DNA of 64,000 bases from Tuctoria greenei (taxonomy: Eukaryota; Streptophyta; Magnoliopsida; Poales; Poaceae). Location of the stretch: positions 94,342,301-94,406,300 of the forward strand of contig JAYESD010000005.1 in assembly GCA_036927565.1 (NCBI GenBank), written 5' to 3'. Position 1 is the stretch's first letter; each line of letters opens with the position of its first letter. Below are positions 35,410 to 47,733 of the stretch, one piece after another. Under the pieces are notes generated by a model. The model ran no database searches. It saw only the letters and a list, made by a program, of their open reading frames with translations, and had not been told where the DNA came from. Position numbers and translations under genes: made by a program.

Positions 35410-37110
35410 GAACTCGCGCTCATCACTTTCCTCCAAGCTAATGTCGACGTGTTTGCCTGGCAACCGTCACAAATGCCTGGGATCCCTAGAGAAGTGATTG
35501 AGCACAATCTGAAGATTTATCCCGATGCTCAGCCTGTACATCAGAAGCCTCGAAAGCAATCAGTAGAGCGATAGAACTTCATACGTCAAGAAGTGAAAAA
35601 GTTGCTCGAAGCTGGATTCATCCGGGAAGTCTTCCACCCAAAATGGTTGGCAAACCCAGTCGTTGTACCTAAGGCCGGTTGGAAGCTTCAGATGTGTATC
35701 GATACACTACACTGAATAAGGCATGTCCAAAGGATCCATTCCCACTACCTAGAATAGATCAGATAGTGGATTCCACCTCCGGGTGTGAATTATTGTTTCC
35801 TAGACGCATATTCTTGATATCATCAAATCAGAATGTCTAGGGAAGATGAAAAGCATACTTCCTTCATCACAGTAGATGGATTGTACTGTTACACTTCCAT
35901 GCCATTCGGTCTCAAAAATGCTGCTTCAACGTTTGTATGAGCTATGTACAAAACTTTTGGAGAGCTTATCAGAGATGTAGTGGAAGTGTACGTCGATGAC
36001 ATCATCATCAAGATCAAGAACAAGGAGTCATTTCTTGACACCTTGCAAGCTGTCTTCGACAAGTTGCGAATCACACGCACAAAGCTAAACCCAGACAAGT
36101 GTGTCTTTGGAGTTAGCTCTAGAAAGCTTCTTGGATTCTTGGTGAACCACCGAGGAATAGAGGCTAATCTGGCGAAGATTAAAGCTATTGAAGACATGCG
36201 ACCACCACCCTGCATCAAGGATGTCCAGAAGCTGACTGGATGTCTAGCTGCCCTCAGCCGGTTCATCTCAAGCTTGGCGGAATGGGCGCTACCCTTCTTC
36301 AAATTATTGAGGAAGTCCGTACCCTTCCAATGGTTTGAAGAAGCCGAAAAGGCATTCCGAGATCTAAAGCAGCTCCTCACCACTCTACCAACTTTGGTAG
36401 CTCCGGATCCTGGTGATCCACTTTTGCTTGACATTTCAGCAACTAACGAAGTTGTTAGCATGGTCCTGGTTGCGGAAAGACTAGAACCATCTCTAGTTCA
36501 GAAATCTAGACCCCTCTGGGAAGGTTCGGAACTACCTGAAGGCGAGTCTGGGTCCCAGCCCCCAGACCCGGATCCTCGAGGTGACACGCCAGAGGATCAA
36601 CCTCCTTCAAATGAAGGAGTTACTGTTGCTGAACTACAAGATCCGAATCCTTCAAGGAAGGTCCGGGTCACTTCAGAAGAAACTTCGGGTTCCTCTAGCA
36701 AGAACCTGGAGGTCCCCGAAGAAGGTCCGAACCCCTCCGGGAGGGTCCAGGTTGATGAAGAAGAAGCATCGGGCCCCTCCGGGAGGGTCCGGACAGTCCA
36801 GCGCCCAGTGTACTTCATCACTGAAGTACTCCATGATACCAAGACTTTGTACCGAGAGGTGCATAAGCTGCTCTACGCATATCTTATCACCTCTAGGAAG
36901 CTTCGCCATTACTTCCAAGCTCACAAAATTTTAGTGGTAACCTCTTATCCACTACGTGCAATCTTGCATAACCCCAACTCTACTGGGAATATTGCAAAGT
37001 GGGCAGCGGAATTGGCCGAGTTCGATCTTGAATTCATCCCAAGACAAGCAATCAAGAGTCAAGCATTGGCCGACTTTGTGGCAGAATGGACCCCTTCTCC
37101 ATCGAATCTT
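35410..37110 (+). pseudogene. Tat A reverse transcriptase and first RNase H
   Basis: RT starts in the same frame (ELALITFLQANVDVFAWQPS). A 1-base loss near 35712 and a 2-base loss near 35797, relative to B, throw about 28 codons out of frame and then restore it. The active site YVDD is intact (35989-36000). From 35944 the frame stays open for 812 codons. RNase H follows, with an insert of about 110 residues (about 36480-36800) rich in Pro, Glu and Gly between VLVAER and QRPVYF; its DNA repeats CCCCTCCGGGAGGGTCC. The domain then resumes with LRHYFQAHKILVVTSYPL and QAIKSQALADFVAEW. Confidence 0.9.
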
Positions 37111-37149
37111 GGGGGCCCTAGTGAGCAGAAGCCAGAACCCAAGGTTCCG

Positions 37150-37560
37150 GTCTTCACTGAGCCTCACTGGACTCTTTACTTCGACGGCTCCGTGCAGAAG
37201 CAGGGGGTCAAAGATGGAATCCTTCTCCTCGCTCTGACCGAGGAGAAGGTGAAATACATGGTTCACCTTGACTTCAAGGCGACCAACAACATGGCGGAGT
37301 ATGAAGCACTAATTTATGGGCTCAAGGTAGCACTATCATATGGTGTCAAGCAGCTGTTGGTAAAGGGTGATTCGCAGCTCATAATAAAACAAGTCAAAGG
37401 TGAATGCTGCTGCAACAACCCTCAACTAGCTGCATATCTACTTGAAGTCCAGAAGCTTCAGAAGGACTTCGAAGTCCTGGATCTTTGCCATGTCCAGCGT
37501 CTCAACAATGCTAAAGATGACGAACTCTCAACGAAAGCTTCAACCGGAGCTTCAGTTCCC
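37150..37560 (+). CDS. Tat A second (archaeal-type) RNase H domain
   Basis: This is part of the open 812-codon pol frame, not a separate gene. It starts HWTLYFDGSVQKQG and includes NNMAEYEALIYGLKVALSYG and VKGDSQLIIKQVKGE. Asp in YFDGS, Glu in EYEAL and Asp in GDSQL are the likely metal-binding residues. A duplicate RNase H after the first one is the diagnostic trait of Tat/Ogre elements. The last conserved Asp lies in NNAKDDELS. Confidence 0.85.
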
Positions 37561-37839
37561 GACGGAACCTTCGTCCGGAGATTGTCAAGACCAACAGCTC
37601 AGCCTGCCGAACTGAGCGAAGGGGGCGAGACCAGCACCTCGAAGCTGGCGGTCCCGATGGCCCTGTTACCATGGCGTCCATCAAGGGTCGTAGGTGCTGC
37701 AGGAAGCTTCGAGCAACCCATCACGCAAGACTCAGAAGCTCAAGTTAGCTCCGATGCATGGATCTCGGAGATCCGGAGCTACTTGAAAGACAACATCCTT
37801 CCTGAAGATAATGTATTTACTGACCGGATTATCAGATTG

Positions 37840-38995
37840 GCTAAAAGATACACACTGGTAGAAGGGGATCTCTACTGGTGTGGTGCCAACGGCGTCCTAA
37901 TGCGGTGCATTACAAGGGAAGAAGGCCGTGAGCTTCTCGCGGAAATCCATGGAGGCAAGTGTGGGAACCACGCGTCTTCCTGCACGTTGGTCGGTAAAGC
38001 CTTCCGGCATGGTTTTTACTGGCCTACAGCACTCCAGGATGCAACCGAGCTAGTGAAGAAATGCGAAGCATGTCAGTTTCATGCGAAGCAAATTCACACA
38101 CTAGCTCAACCCCTACAAATGATACCTCCTACATGGCCATTCGCTGTGTGGGGGATGGATATCTTGGGACCTTTCCCAAGAGCCGTCGGAGGTTACAAGT
38201 TCCTGTACATCGCCATCAACAAGTTCACTATGTGGCTGGAAGCAACTCCAGTTGTGACAATAAACAAGCAATCAGCTATCAATTTCGTGCAGTCCATAGT
38301 ATGCAAATTTCGAGTCCCAAACAAGATCATAACTGACAGCGGGACCCAATTCACAAGCTCTGCATTTCAAGGATATTGCTAAGACCTCGACATTCAAGTT
38401 AGCTACGCTTCCGTAGCTCACCCGGCAAAGCAATGGCCAAGCTGAGAGAGCAAATGCAGAAATCCTAAAAGTACTCAAGATGCGCACATATGAGCGCCTG
38501 AAAGAACATGGATCCAACTGGATTGAAGAGCTTCTGCCCACCTTGTGGGCAAATAGGACAATTCCAAACCTGTCAACTGGAGAGACACCCTTCTTCCTGG
38601 TGTACGGAGCAGAAGCAGTCCTTCCTCCGTAAATCACCTTAGGGTCGCTCCGGGTTTGGACCTTCGATGAAGCCATGCAGGACCAGCTCTGGCGTGAAGA
38701 CCTTGACCTCATTGAAGAGGGAAGGTGCCGAGCAGCTGTACGAAATGCACGATACCGCCAAGCGCTCCGGCGCTATCACCAAAGGCATGTGCATAACCGA
38801 TAGCTCGAGGAAGGCGAGCTGGTGCTACAGAGAATACAAACTCGAGAAGGGTTAAACAAACTTTCCCCCAGCTGGGAAGGACCCTTCCGAGTGATCAAAG
38901 TATCCCGTCCCGGATGCGTTCGCTTGGCAACCAAGGATAGGACACCTCTCCCTAATCCTTGGAACATTGAGCACATCTGTAAGTTCTACGCTTAA
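37840..38995 (+). pseudogene. Tat A integrase
   Basis: The HHCC zinc region has EIHGGKCGNH and CEACQFH. The core has Asp in GMDILGPF and Asp in TDSGTQF, both intact. After FQGYC a TAA (38380) ends the open frame where B has AAA. A 1-base insertion near 38425 then disturbs the segment that holds the catalytic Glu. The tail ends WNIEHICKFYA with TAA at 38993-38995. Confidence 0.88.
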
Positions 38996-40283
38996 TATCA
39001 CGGAGGTGAGTCTGTAATTGCATGTGATGTATGTTATAGCGTCATTATAAAGAGTCGGGTAACCCCTCCGGGGGGACAGCCAGACCTTTCCCGAAAGGTC
39101 CGCAAAGTTCAAGCAACACTTGACACAGTCTCAGAACTAAAAGTGTAGCTAGTTACCCTAGGTCAAACAAGAAATGTAACATACTTAGACTGGTTTTGTA
39201 CCCTAAGAGTGTACTTGTTTCCCCTGTACCCCGGACCTATAATGAAAGACATCATTATGTGAAAACAGACTCCACGTGCATTTATTTTGTACAGGCTCAT
39301 TATTTTTTTATTTTTCTCTTTCTTGTCTATAACAAAGTTGTGCAATTCTCAAGAAGCTTTAGCTAGAACAATTCATATATAATTCAAGTTGCATTGTTAA
39401 TTCTCTCGGGTCTTAACATTGTTGAATGGCCTAATCGTCTGAATGCCAAGCCAATCTAGGTCCGGAGTGTGCTATCGACTTAGCTTGGTCCTGCACCCTA
39501 AGTACGCCACTCTACCTACACCCTGGCAGGCCTGAGTAAGGTGGGTCCAGAAAATGATCAGACCTGGAGAAAACAAACAAATGCACTTGATTATATATAG
39601 AATTGTGGTTGACCTACAAATTTCTTTCGGGAATAGTAAGCCGCAAATGAGTTATAGATAAGAAACGAATTTTACTGTTTTTCGTGACTTCAGTGTGCAG
39701 GAAAAATAAAAAAATCATGATGATGGTGGATGATGCCAGAGCTATCAAAGCTTCGACATCCCCTAAGGTGGCCTGCTGTCGATGTTTTAAACATTGATAG
39801 TAGGCAACGTCAGAGCTATCAAGTTCCGACAAATCTAGGGAGCCAGCCGTCAACGTGAAGAAAAGACGGTAGAAGGACACGCCAATGGGGTCTACTATCG
39901 AGGCTATACGTGTTGATAGTGGTCGCTGCCGGAGCTACTAAGCTCTGACAACCCCAGAGGGCCAACTGTTTACGCTTTACGTGTTGACAATGGTCGCTGC
40001 CAGAGCTACTAAGCTCCGACAACCTCAGGAGGCCCTGCTATCGACGACTTCGGACCTACACTCTACAAGTTCGAAGCACGCGAGTCTTCAACAAAATGCT
40101 GCATCCTCTTGGTACATGTTCGCAATCAAATTGTGTACATCTACCAGGGGGCCAACTGAGGCAAAGGTTGAAGAAAAAAAATGAAATTCATAAATTTCTT
40201 GGATTTCATTCATCTGAGGACAAGAGATTACAAAATCGTAGAAAATAAGAGAAGATACAAGTGGGAGCTACCAGGAGAAAGTC
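38996..40283. other. spacer between pol and aORF ends (element A)
   Basis: Matches 18687-19973 in element B in reverse. Both copies keep the CCCTAAGTACGCCACTCTACC motif region (about 39500). No gene; the two transcription units converge here. Confidence 0.6.
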
Positions 40284-43200
40284 CTAGATCCTACGGAAGA
40301 ACGAGGCAACCTCTGACACGTTGGCCTTGGCGGCATCTCCCTCTCTGTCGATGGGACCTTCAAGCATCGGGTCTAGTGGGAAGTGAGGATCCTGACTTGT
40401 GTAGAACGTTAGCATGTACTCTGCGATGTTTTGTGCAAGGTATTTTTCTTCTGTTTCCAACTGATCTGCGATGACATCACCCATCTTGGTGAGTTTGTTG
40501 CCCGCCGAGCTCAACGCCTTCAACGCCTGGTCCAGCTCCGGCTTCGGATCGTCCGGACGCACAGAACTAAAGTCCAGCGGCGTCAGCGCATCATTGGCTT
40601 TGGCCAAGAAGTCCCATACTTGTTGGGACTCCACGGCCCTTGAGCCTCGCACCTCTTCCAAGGACCTTTCGGTCGCCGCAAGCTCCGAACCCTCCCGGGA
40701 AGGCGCTCAACCTCTTTGGCATGCTGTTGAATCCTTTCAGCAACTTGCTTTTCGATGTTGGCAAGCTCCTCTTCCCGGACGTGGATATTGTTCTGGCAGT
40801 CAACCAGGTCTCTCTCCCGGCCTGCACTTTCTTCTCCCTGGCAGCAACTTTGTTCTCCCTCTTGGTGAGGTCCTGTCCCCGCTGCAAGACCTTCTTCTCC
40901 TCGCACTTGCAGAGCTCTTCCAGCTTCTTGGTGCGCTCTGCGAGGCTCTTGTCACCCAAAGCCAGCCTCTGGGAGAGCTCCTCATCGCTCTTCACGAGGT
41001 CATCCCGCAGCTCCAGAAGTTTTTGCTCTTCATCTTCGAGCTTTTTCTTCCGCTCTTCAAGAGCCTCCCGACGCTTGACGAGGCTGTCGTGGATCGCACT
41101 TAGCTTCACCTGGCAATCATTTGCTGCTTCATTAGCAGCCACTGCTTGTTCTTGGATAGCCCGGGACTGGTTGTCGAGGGATCCCACCATGCTTTCCCTC
41201 TCGTCCAGCAGCTGGTCCCAGTACTCCATCGGGCCTTCTCCCTCTTGACCCACTCCTTGTTGTCGGTCAGTCTTGTTTGCGCCAGCTTGGTCTCGAATTG
41301 GAGTCGGTTGTGCCACCTCCTAAGGGTTTGGAGCTCCTCCTCGAGGGCCTTGCTGTCCTAATAAAAGGCCAGCTGAACCTGACGAAGGCTGGAGCAGGCG
41401 TTGTCGATGGATAATGATAAGGGGATTGGCTTCGGACCTGCCGGGGTCCTCTCCACTAGCTCCAGCGGGTTCTCCATAACAAAAATCGGGTCCCACTCTA
41501 CAAGAGCGGTCCCCTGAGCTTCTGCGGCACTAGGGCCACCCTACGGGGTAGCCTCGATTGCTGCCGAGGAAGGTACGACAATGGGAGCTTCTATCTCTGG
41601 AGTTGGCTCTAAAGGTCCTGCCGCCAAGTCATCAGTAGCTAATCCCTCAAGCAGAGGACCGACCGCTTCATCTTAGCACCCTGGCTCAGGCGCGGGAATC
41701 TCTGGAATTACCTTCTCTGGGACAAGCATTGAAGATTCGGCCGGAGCTGAGGCCACTACCGGCTCCGATGCGGGTGCCTCCTCCCCTGCCGGTTCAGGCG
41801 CCGCCGCTTCGACCTCCCCTAGTTCGGGAGCTGGCACCTCCACGACAACCGGCTCAGGCGCCAGAACTTCATCAACCACCGGCTCCGCCGCTGGGGCTTC
41901 AATAACATCCGGCTCTAAAGCTAAAACTGCAGCTACCTCTGGCTCTGAGGCCGGAGCGTCCATCATCACAACATCCAAAATCGGAGCTTCAACCTCTGGA
42001 GCTGGTGCGCTGGTACATCCTCATTCCCGTGGTCCGGCGCTACCACGTGAGCTTCAGGAGATGAGTCGAGGTCAAGGACCACGACAGCTAGCGCCAGAGC
42101 TGCCGCGACCTCAACCACCACCTGGGGCGGCACTAAAACTGGAGCCAGAGCCTCCTCCTGCATAGCATCAGCTGCTGTCATAGGAACTAGAGCTTCAGCC
42201 CCTTTTTTGGATACCCTGTGGATGAAGGACGAAGAAACTCAAAACATGATTACATCAAAAACAATCAACTGAGGTAAAAAAACAAATTTACCTTGGAAGA
42301 CTTCCACTCCAGCTAGCGCGGAACCTCTTCACCGGACGCTTAGAGCCCGACCCAGTCACAACTGGGGTAGAAGCTTTGGAAGGCCCTCTGGAGCTTGATG
42401 CTGCCGCCAGCGACGTCTTGGTTGAGGCCCCCCTCGACTAAGAAGGACCCTCGGACCTAGAGCCCTTCGCTGGCTCCGGCGCCGGAATCACCTGGGCAGA
42501 GCTGGCACTCCGGGGAGACGCTGATGCTGGAGTGGTTGTCGCCGTCGAAGACCTCCCCCGCCGAGGAGGAGGAGTTGTTGTGGAAGGAGCAGGTCTGACG
42601 AGCCTCCCGTCAGAGTGCTTCAACTTCCTCTTTCGGCTCGAGGGCTCGGACAACTCTTTGCCCTTGCCTACGACTTCAACTCTTTGTCTCGGGGCAGGAG
42701 TAGGGCCACTGTCGGAAGCTCTGGGGATCGCTAGCTTGGTGGTCGGACTCCTCTCAACTTCACCGAGGTCGTCAAGCACTGGCATCTTCTGTCGGAGCTC
42801 CCTGCTGAACTCCGCCTCCATGTTCAGAGGGAGGAAAGCCGCTGGCGGAGTCAAGCCATCACCCTCGACATCGATGCCATGTTGGAACTTCTTGAGATGA
42901 AGCTCCAAAGCGGCACCCTCCAAATTGGACTTCAGACCGGTTTCAATCCGGTCATCGTCCATCACACTGTTGAGGGCCCAGGGGAGCTTCTCCCTCTACT
43001 TAAGAAGAGCCCACCTGTTGACCAGGAAGTTGTAGAAGACCGACTGGGGGGTCACCCCTCCTTCCACACATTGGTGGATCCTGGTCAAAGCAGGGTTGAA
43101 GGCCTCTGACAGCACCGGAACTTCACTCTAGGCTTTAGTGTCAACGTTGGGAAGGCCTTCGGGCAGCTCCAGCTTCTCTTGCTCCTTTGCCATGATGACA

Positions 43201-43661
43201 ATCCAATCTTTCTTCCTGTCGTCCCACTTGCCAGAAGGGAACAACCTCAAGTACTTATACGGGCATTTCTTGCGCTTCACAAAATAGTAGAAGCCAAGGT
43301 ACTCGTCACTCTTGCGGTTGGGGTGGATGGTGAAGAAGGTACGGAAAAACTCGATGCAGGGGGAATACCCACCACATCTCGCAGAAGTGGATGAAGGTCG
43401 ACACAAGAAGAATGGAGTGGGGGCCAAGGTGGTACAACTGCATACCATAGAAGTCTAACAACATCAAGAGAAAAGTGGGATCCGTCCCACCATGGCGTAC
43501 GCGAAAAAGTACACCATGTCGTTGGCGCGCTCCTTCTTGAACGGGAGCTTGCCGGTGCGGACCAGGTGGTTGAAGGAGTCGCTGGACCACCCCATGTAGG
43601 TCTGGACCTTCTTCAATTGGCCGTCGGTCGTGAGATGGCTCTTGCGGAGACCCAACTCCAT
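40284..43661 (-). pseudogene. antisense ORF (aORF) of Tat element A, broken
   Basis: It starts at the ATG at 43661 (MELGLRKSHLTTDGQLKKV) and ends FFRRI with the stop at 40284. The N-terminal part contains IEFFRTFFTIHPNRKSDEYL and KCPYKYLRLFPSGKWDDRKK. After it come a Ser/Pro-rich stretch (42965-42438), an intron (42216-42291), a PAPEPV-like acidic repeat region (about 42180-41670) and a coiled coil with LLELRDDLVKSDEELSQRLA (about 41316-40590). Several stops and frame changes break it. Domain order, intron and both ends match element B, so the ORF existed in the common ancestor. Confidence 0.75.
42216..42291 (-). other. conserved intron in the aORF (element A)
   Basis: On the minus strand the donor is CAAG/GTAAAT and the acceptor TCATCCACAG/GG. 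Both ends and the inner TTTTTTACCTCAGTTG are shared with the intron of element B. Confidence 0.7.
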
Positions 43662-44180
43662 CGCAGCACGGCGGGATGAGAGAGGAAAAGCAGGCAAAAG
43701 TTTGGAGGATTCGAGCGCACGTTCAAATGAAGGCGTAAGAAATCACCAAATGGTGTGCACTTTTCTTCTTAAGTAAACCCCCACAACGCTTGGATGGAAA
43801 CCGCAGAGGGGCCAAGGATACAGTTTAAAAACTTCACCCTACCGATGACAAGGGGGCCCGGGGCCACCCCGACGATCAAGTCGAGGTCCTTACCCCAGGC
43901 GAACAGTTGTCATAATGAGAGGCGGGAAACCCGAGGGCGGCGGCCTGACAGGGCGCGCGGAACTGATACGGTTTTCGTATTGGGAAACGGCGACTTTCAA
44001 TTGCGTGAGATGCGCATGCGCAGATCTCACCTGCCGCATCCTGAAGATGCCACGCGGCGATGGTTTAACTGCGAACCACCACCTCAATGGCACATCCAAA
44101 GACCTTTGAAGACACGGCGCAGAAATCGAAAGATGGACCCACCTCCGGCATAATGACTTAATCCAAAAAGTCTCTCCCAG

Positions 44181-44200
44181 AGGTGGACCCAGGGGGCCAT
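44181..44200 (+). promoter_or_regulatory. polypurine tract of Tat element A
   Basis: GAGGTGGACCCAGGGGGCCAT precedes the 3' LTR directly, here interrupted by pyrimidines. Confidence 0.55.
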
Positions 44201-45083
44201 TGTAGGTACCCTGTGTACCGGATACCCCTTGGGACTGCGAAGAGTGCAAAGGAACTCCACCTATCTGAGTTGAAGACCTTCGAAGGCCCCACGTGTCATA
44301 CGGAACCATACCTGCCTCCCTTCTATGGTTAGTCCCAGTGCCGCCACGTGTATCATAAACCGGAGCTACATTCCATACATGGGATAGCTCCGGACTAGAT
44401 ACCTGTGTGGCACCCCCGGACCTAACTCCCGACAGAGGGAAGCTCTGGTACCGACACGTGTACAACAGCACCGAACCTACTCGTCCAAGACAGTAAGCTC
44501 TGGAGGTGCCACGCGTCCAACCGTCGGACCTTCAACTTCAACAGACAGATTGGTGGACCTCCAACGGCTCGGACCTTCAAGGAACAATTAAAGCTTCAAG
44601 ACCCGATTATGTGTCATTAATGCTATCTTAATGACACACGCTCGGAGGACCCTTAATACCAGTAATGCCACCATCAAGGCGCGTTATCATGCTGTTAAGG
44701 GTAATTAAGTAAATTAACTGTGTATTAAGCATCAGTAACCGCCGGGGCCACATGTCGGGCCAGGCTGACGATGTAATAGCCAGTCCTTGTACTATAAAAG
44801 GACTGGCCGAGCGATACACTAGGGGACACATGCACCTGAGGCTTTCACACGTGCCTAAGACTCCCAGACACTCTGGCCTCTCACACTTAAGCGCTCAGAC
44901 GCTCAATACAACAACAACACACACCCGTGGAGTAGGGTATTACGCTCAGGTGGCCCGAACCACGTAAATACCTGTGTCAAATCACCACCTTCTTCTTAAT
45001 CTCCACGCGCCCTAACCGAACTACAAAACTCTGTGGGCTACCAACGGTAGTACCGGGAGAATTGTCGGAATCAGACTCCGACA
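44201..45083 (+). repeat. 3' LTR of Tat element A
   Basis: Starts TGTAGGTACCC and ends CTCCGACA; equal in length to the 5' LTR (883 bp). TATAAAAG is at 44793-44800. Confidence 0.93.
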
Positions 45084-46467
45084 ATATCAAAGTTATGGTC
45101 ATATTTGCCTTTATCCATGTGGTTTCTATGACATTTTTGAGTTTGCATATCATTTGAATAGCTCTAAACTTGAGGACCTAGGTAACCTGTGCCCAAAATA
45201 TGACATTGTTACTTTTGATGAATTAGGTTATGTGTGATGTGCCATTGCATACACACCATGTTAGATGGAAGAGTTCTTGATGGTTATGATAGTGTGAAAG
45301 TAGTGCCTTCCCTTTTTGTCCTAGCATTCAATTCATTTGGAGAACTCAGATTGCAGTTTGGAAAGCTTGGTGAAATGATTGCAGCTCGATCTGGATCAAA
45401 GGAACACAACATTTGATCACTACTACTCCCTGATGTGAGTGCCTCAGTAGCTTCAACTTAGTACTTCATTTGTATGCTTTATATACTATTTATGAATAGT
45501 AATTTGATAGGTGCTTAAAGAAAGCAACAATGACTCAGAGCCTAAGCTGATGTCATGTCACATCTTAATAGCTAAAAACTTCACTGAATTTGACGGTAGA
45601 GTACTGCAGGCTTCTAAGGTTGGTTATAATTATTTATTTTTAGATATTTTTCTAGTTATACACTGTGGTTACAAAACATTGATGCTACAAATCTGATTAT
45701 ATCTTCTTTTTAAGGCTTAAAGCTAGAAATGGAAAAGACATTTTCCCTCAAAGTGGAAGGCAAAACTTTAACAATAAGGTCAGAGTATATCGAGTGTGTA
45801 TTCACAGTTTGTACTAGTCCTTCATGGTAGGTAACTTATGTTTGAGATCATGTCCTCCAGAGTTTGATTCGAACCAGCACTGTCAAGGACCGTCATGACT
45901 CAAATTACGTTTTGGAAAGCTTGGTGAAATGATTGTAGCTCGATCATTAAAGGAACACAACCGTTTCCTATTCATTGCAATGTTAGGGAGAGCAAGCTCG
46001 ACAATACAGTGTATATTCCATAAGAGTCTTAGAGAAACTATGAATTGCAATGTATCAACAATGAATTGCTATATAAACTATATATTGCAATGTAGAAACT
46101 ATGATTTGCTGTGCATCAACTATGAATTGCAAGGTATAAACTATAAATTGCATTAAATATATTATGATTGCTATTATTCCAATTTAAGCAGGAAAGAAAT
46201 AATAGTGTTTAATTAGTTATGTATAGATTCATACCTTATCACATGCGGACGTTGTACATAAGGAACCACCTGTGAGAATGCTTTATCACAGGCGGCACAT
46301 TATATGTAAAGAAGCGACTGTGGAAAATCATTAGCACAAGCGGTTTGTAGCAGCCGCCTGTGAAAATGGCATATTTTCACATACGCATTGTTACTCGCGG
46401 ATTTGAAAACCGCTTGTGATAATATATATGTTTAGAGATGTCTAAGATATAGCTTTTTGTAGTATTG
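45084..46467 (+). other. E1 right part: non-coding interior and terminal repeats
   Basis: Two copies of a short stretch reading FGKLGEMIAARS (45358-45393 and 45909-45944) show an internal duplication. The segment 45940-46210, rich in AACTATGAATTGCAATG repeats, matches E2 at 51130-50860 on the minus strand. From 46240 GGCGG subterminal repeats lead to the terminus. An isolated frame near 45170 (LEDLGNLCPKYDIVTFDE) may be a relic of coding sequence, but stops soon follow. Confidence 0.7.
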
Positions 46468-47519
46468 GGTACTAAACAGTGATTATTTGGTTCCAATCCT
46501 GAGGCTAAAAGGCATCCAAGCTTGAACCTCTGGAAATGTTGTGCAAAAATAACAATTACTATAAAAACATTAGTCCGAGAATAAAAAAGGATATAGAATT
46601 TAGAATATAGAACCTTGACCTGTGCATGTGTTTGAAATTGAGTGTTCCCATTTCCTTTGTTTCAAATATAAAAACAATAAATGGCCCCTAGAACATAATA
46701 CAAGCCTTGATTAATCAAAATAAATTATAGAAATTGCTAAATAAATATAGTCTTCCCACATGCATAAAATTTATCCCCAAAATAGAAAATTACCTATGTA
46801 AGTTTAAAATAATTATTTTCTTCACCAGCAATCGATAAAAAAGTGTTAATTTATTACAATGGAGTTCTATCAGGATTTTAGGGGGATTTATATTTGGGTA
46901 GTTACTTATTAGCTGCAGTTGCATACCGTAACAAAATAGAAGAGTTTGGGGAAGAACCTGAGGACCGAATTACTTGGAAGAACTCAATAATAAGTGTGAA
47001 GGCAAGCTCTAACTTTTTTACTATATTATACGTACATTTTATCGCACCCACTCAATTTGTTTTTATATATATGCATATATATGTTGTCGTCGCTTTTATT
47101 CTTGCCGTCGGCTTCTGTTCTTGCTCTGACGCATTTAGTTGTAGACGTCGGCCTTTTGGTGACAAACCGTCGGCCATAACCCTATGTCCGTCGAGTGCCA
47201 TAAACTGACAGTTTTACTGTTGTTACAGTTGACGGCCCCGACGCTTCTATTTACCCCTGACACCCTATTGATCGTTTCTTGTAGTGATACAATTAACACA
47301 ATTTTGATAAATTTTTTACCTTCATAACTTAATATGACATCATACTGGTTGCAAGTGATGTGCTTCCTTCCTGTTAGACAAGTGCTTTAGTAAAATTGTT
47401 TTACAAAACTTTTTGGTTTCCCTTTTTCCTACCCATTGCCGCTAAGGGCCATCTTATCTCTCTTGTTCGCACTTTCCTCTTCGTCTACCTCGTGCAGCCA
47501 CCGATCCAAAGGATACATC
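46468..47519. other. old repeats between E1 and E2, with a CACTA terminus
   Basis: A terminus reading CACTACAAGAAACGATC on the minus strand ends at 47286. It is preceded by GACGG/CCGTC-type subterminal repeats (47090-47260), so it is the right end of another CACTA family whose left end I cannot find. The 46880-47010 segment, with an open stretch EFGEEPEDRITWKNS, could be coding debris. No intact gene. Confidence 0.55.
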
Positions 47520-47733
47520 CACTAGTACAAAAAGCTTCATCGCAGGCGGCTCTAAACATATTATCACAAGCGGATTTAAAAATGGCATGAACCAAAAAGC
47601 TTGTGAAAATAGGCCTTTTTCTCGGGCTGCTCTAGAAACTGTCTATGCTAATGAATTCCCACATGCGGTTTTTTACGTACAACGTGCCATCTGTGATGAT
47701 GCATTATCTCAGGCGGGTCCTAACATACGACTC
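47520..47733. repeat. E2 left terminal repeats
   Basis: TIR plus TTCATCGCAGGCGGCTC, ATCACAAGCGG and CTCAGGCGGGTCC units. Aligns with 46467-46250 of E1 in reverse. Confidence 0.8.

Larger units (their letters stand above)
32076..45083 (+). mobile_element. Tat-lineage Ty3/gypsy element A with antisense ORF
   Basis: Two 883 bp LTRs (32076-32958 and 44201-45083) have TG...CA ends. Flanks are GTATA and ATATC, so a clean 5 bp duplication is not visible. Order on the plus strand is PBS, gag, protease, RT, RNase H, archaeal-type RNase H and integrase; a long ORF on the minus strand (40284-43661) then follows before the PPT and 3' LTR. It belongs to the same family as element B throughout, including the antisense intron. 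LTRs differ by roughly 6-7% over the first 350 bp. Catalytic RT and first IN Asp residues are kept, but stops and frameshifts remain. It inserted into the middle of E1. Confidence 0.93.
5516..46467 (+). mobile_element. CACTA element E1, split by nested insertions
   Basis: The left end CACTACTAGAAAGACATTTT starts at 5516. The right end GCTTTTTGTAGTATTG stops at 46467. The 3 bp duplication GGT flanks both (5513-5515 and 46468-46470). Its own DNA is 5516-5544, 30368-32075 and 45084-46467, about 3.1 kb in all. The proof of continuity is a gapless alignment of 5516-5544 plus 30373 onward with the first 90 bp of sister element E2 (read from 53278 leftward on the minus strand). E1 carries one small gene (30859-31251) and GGCGG-type subterminal repeats at both ends, and has no transposase. 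Everything else between its ends is later insertion. Confidence 0.88.

Noticed and set aside
32071..45088. Target duplication for Tat A (GTATA/ATATC)
   Set aside because: Only three of five positions agree; not claimed.
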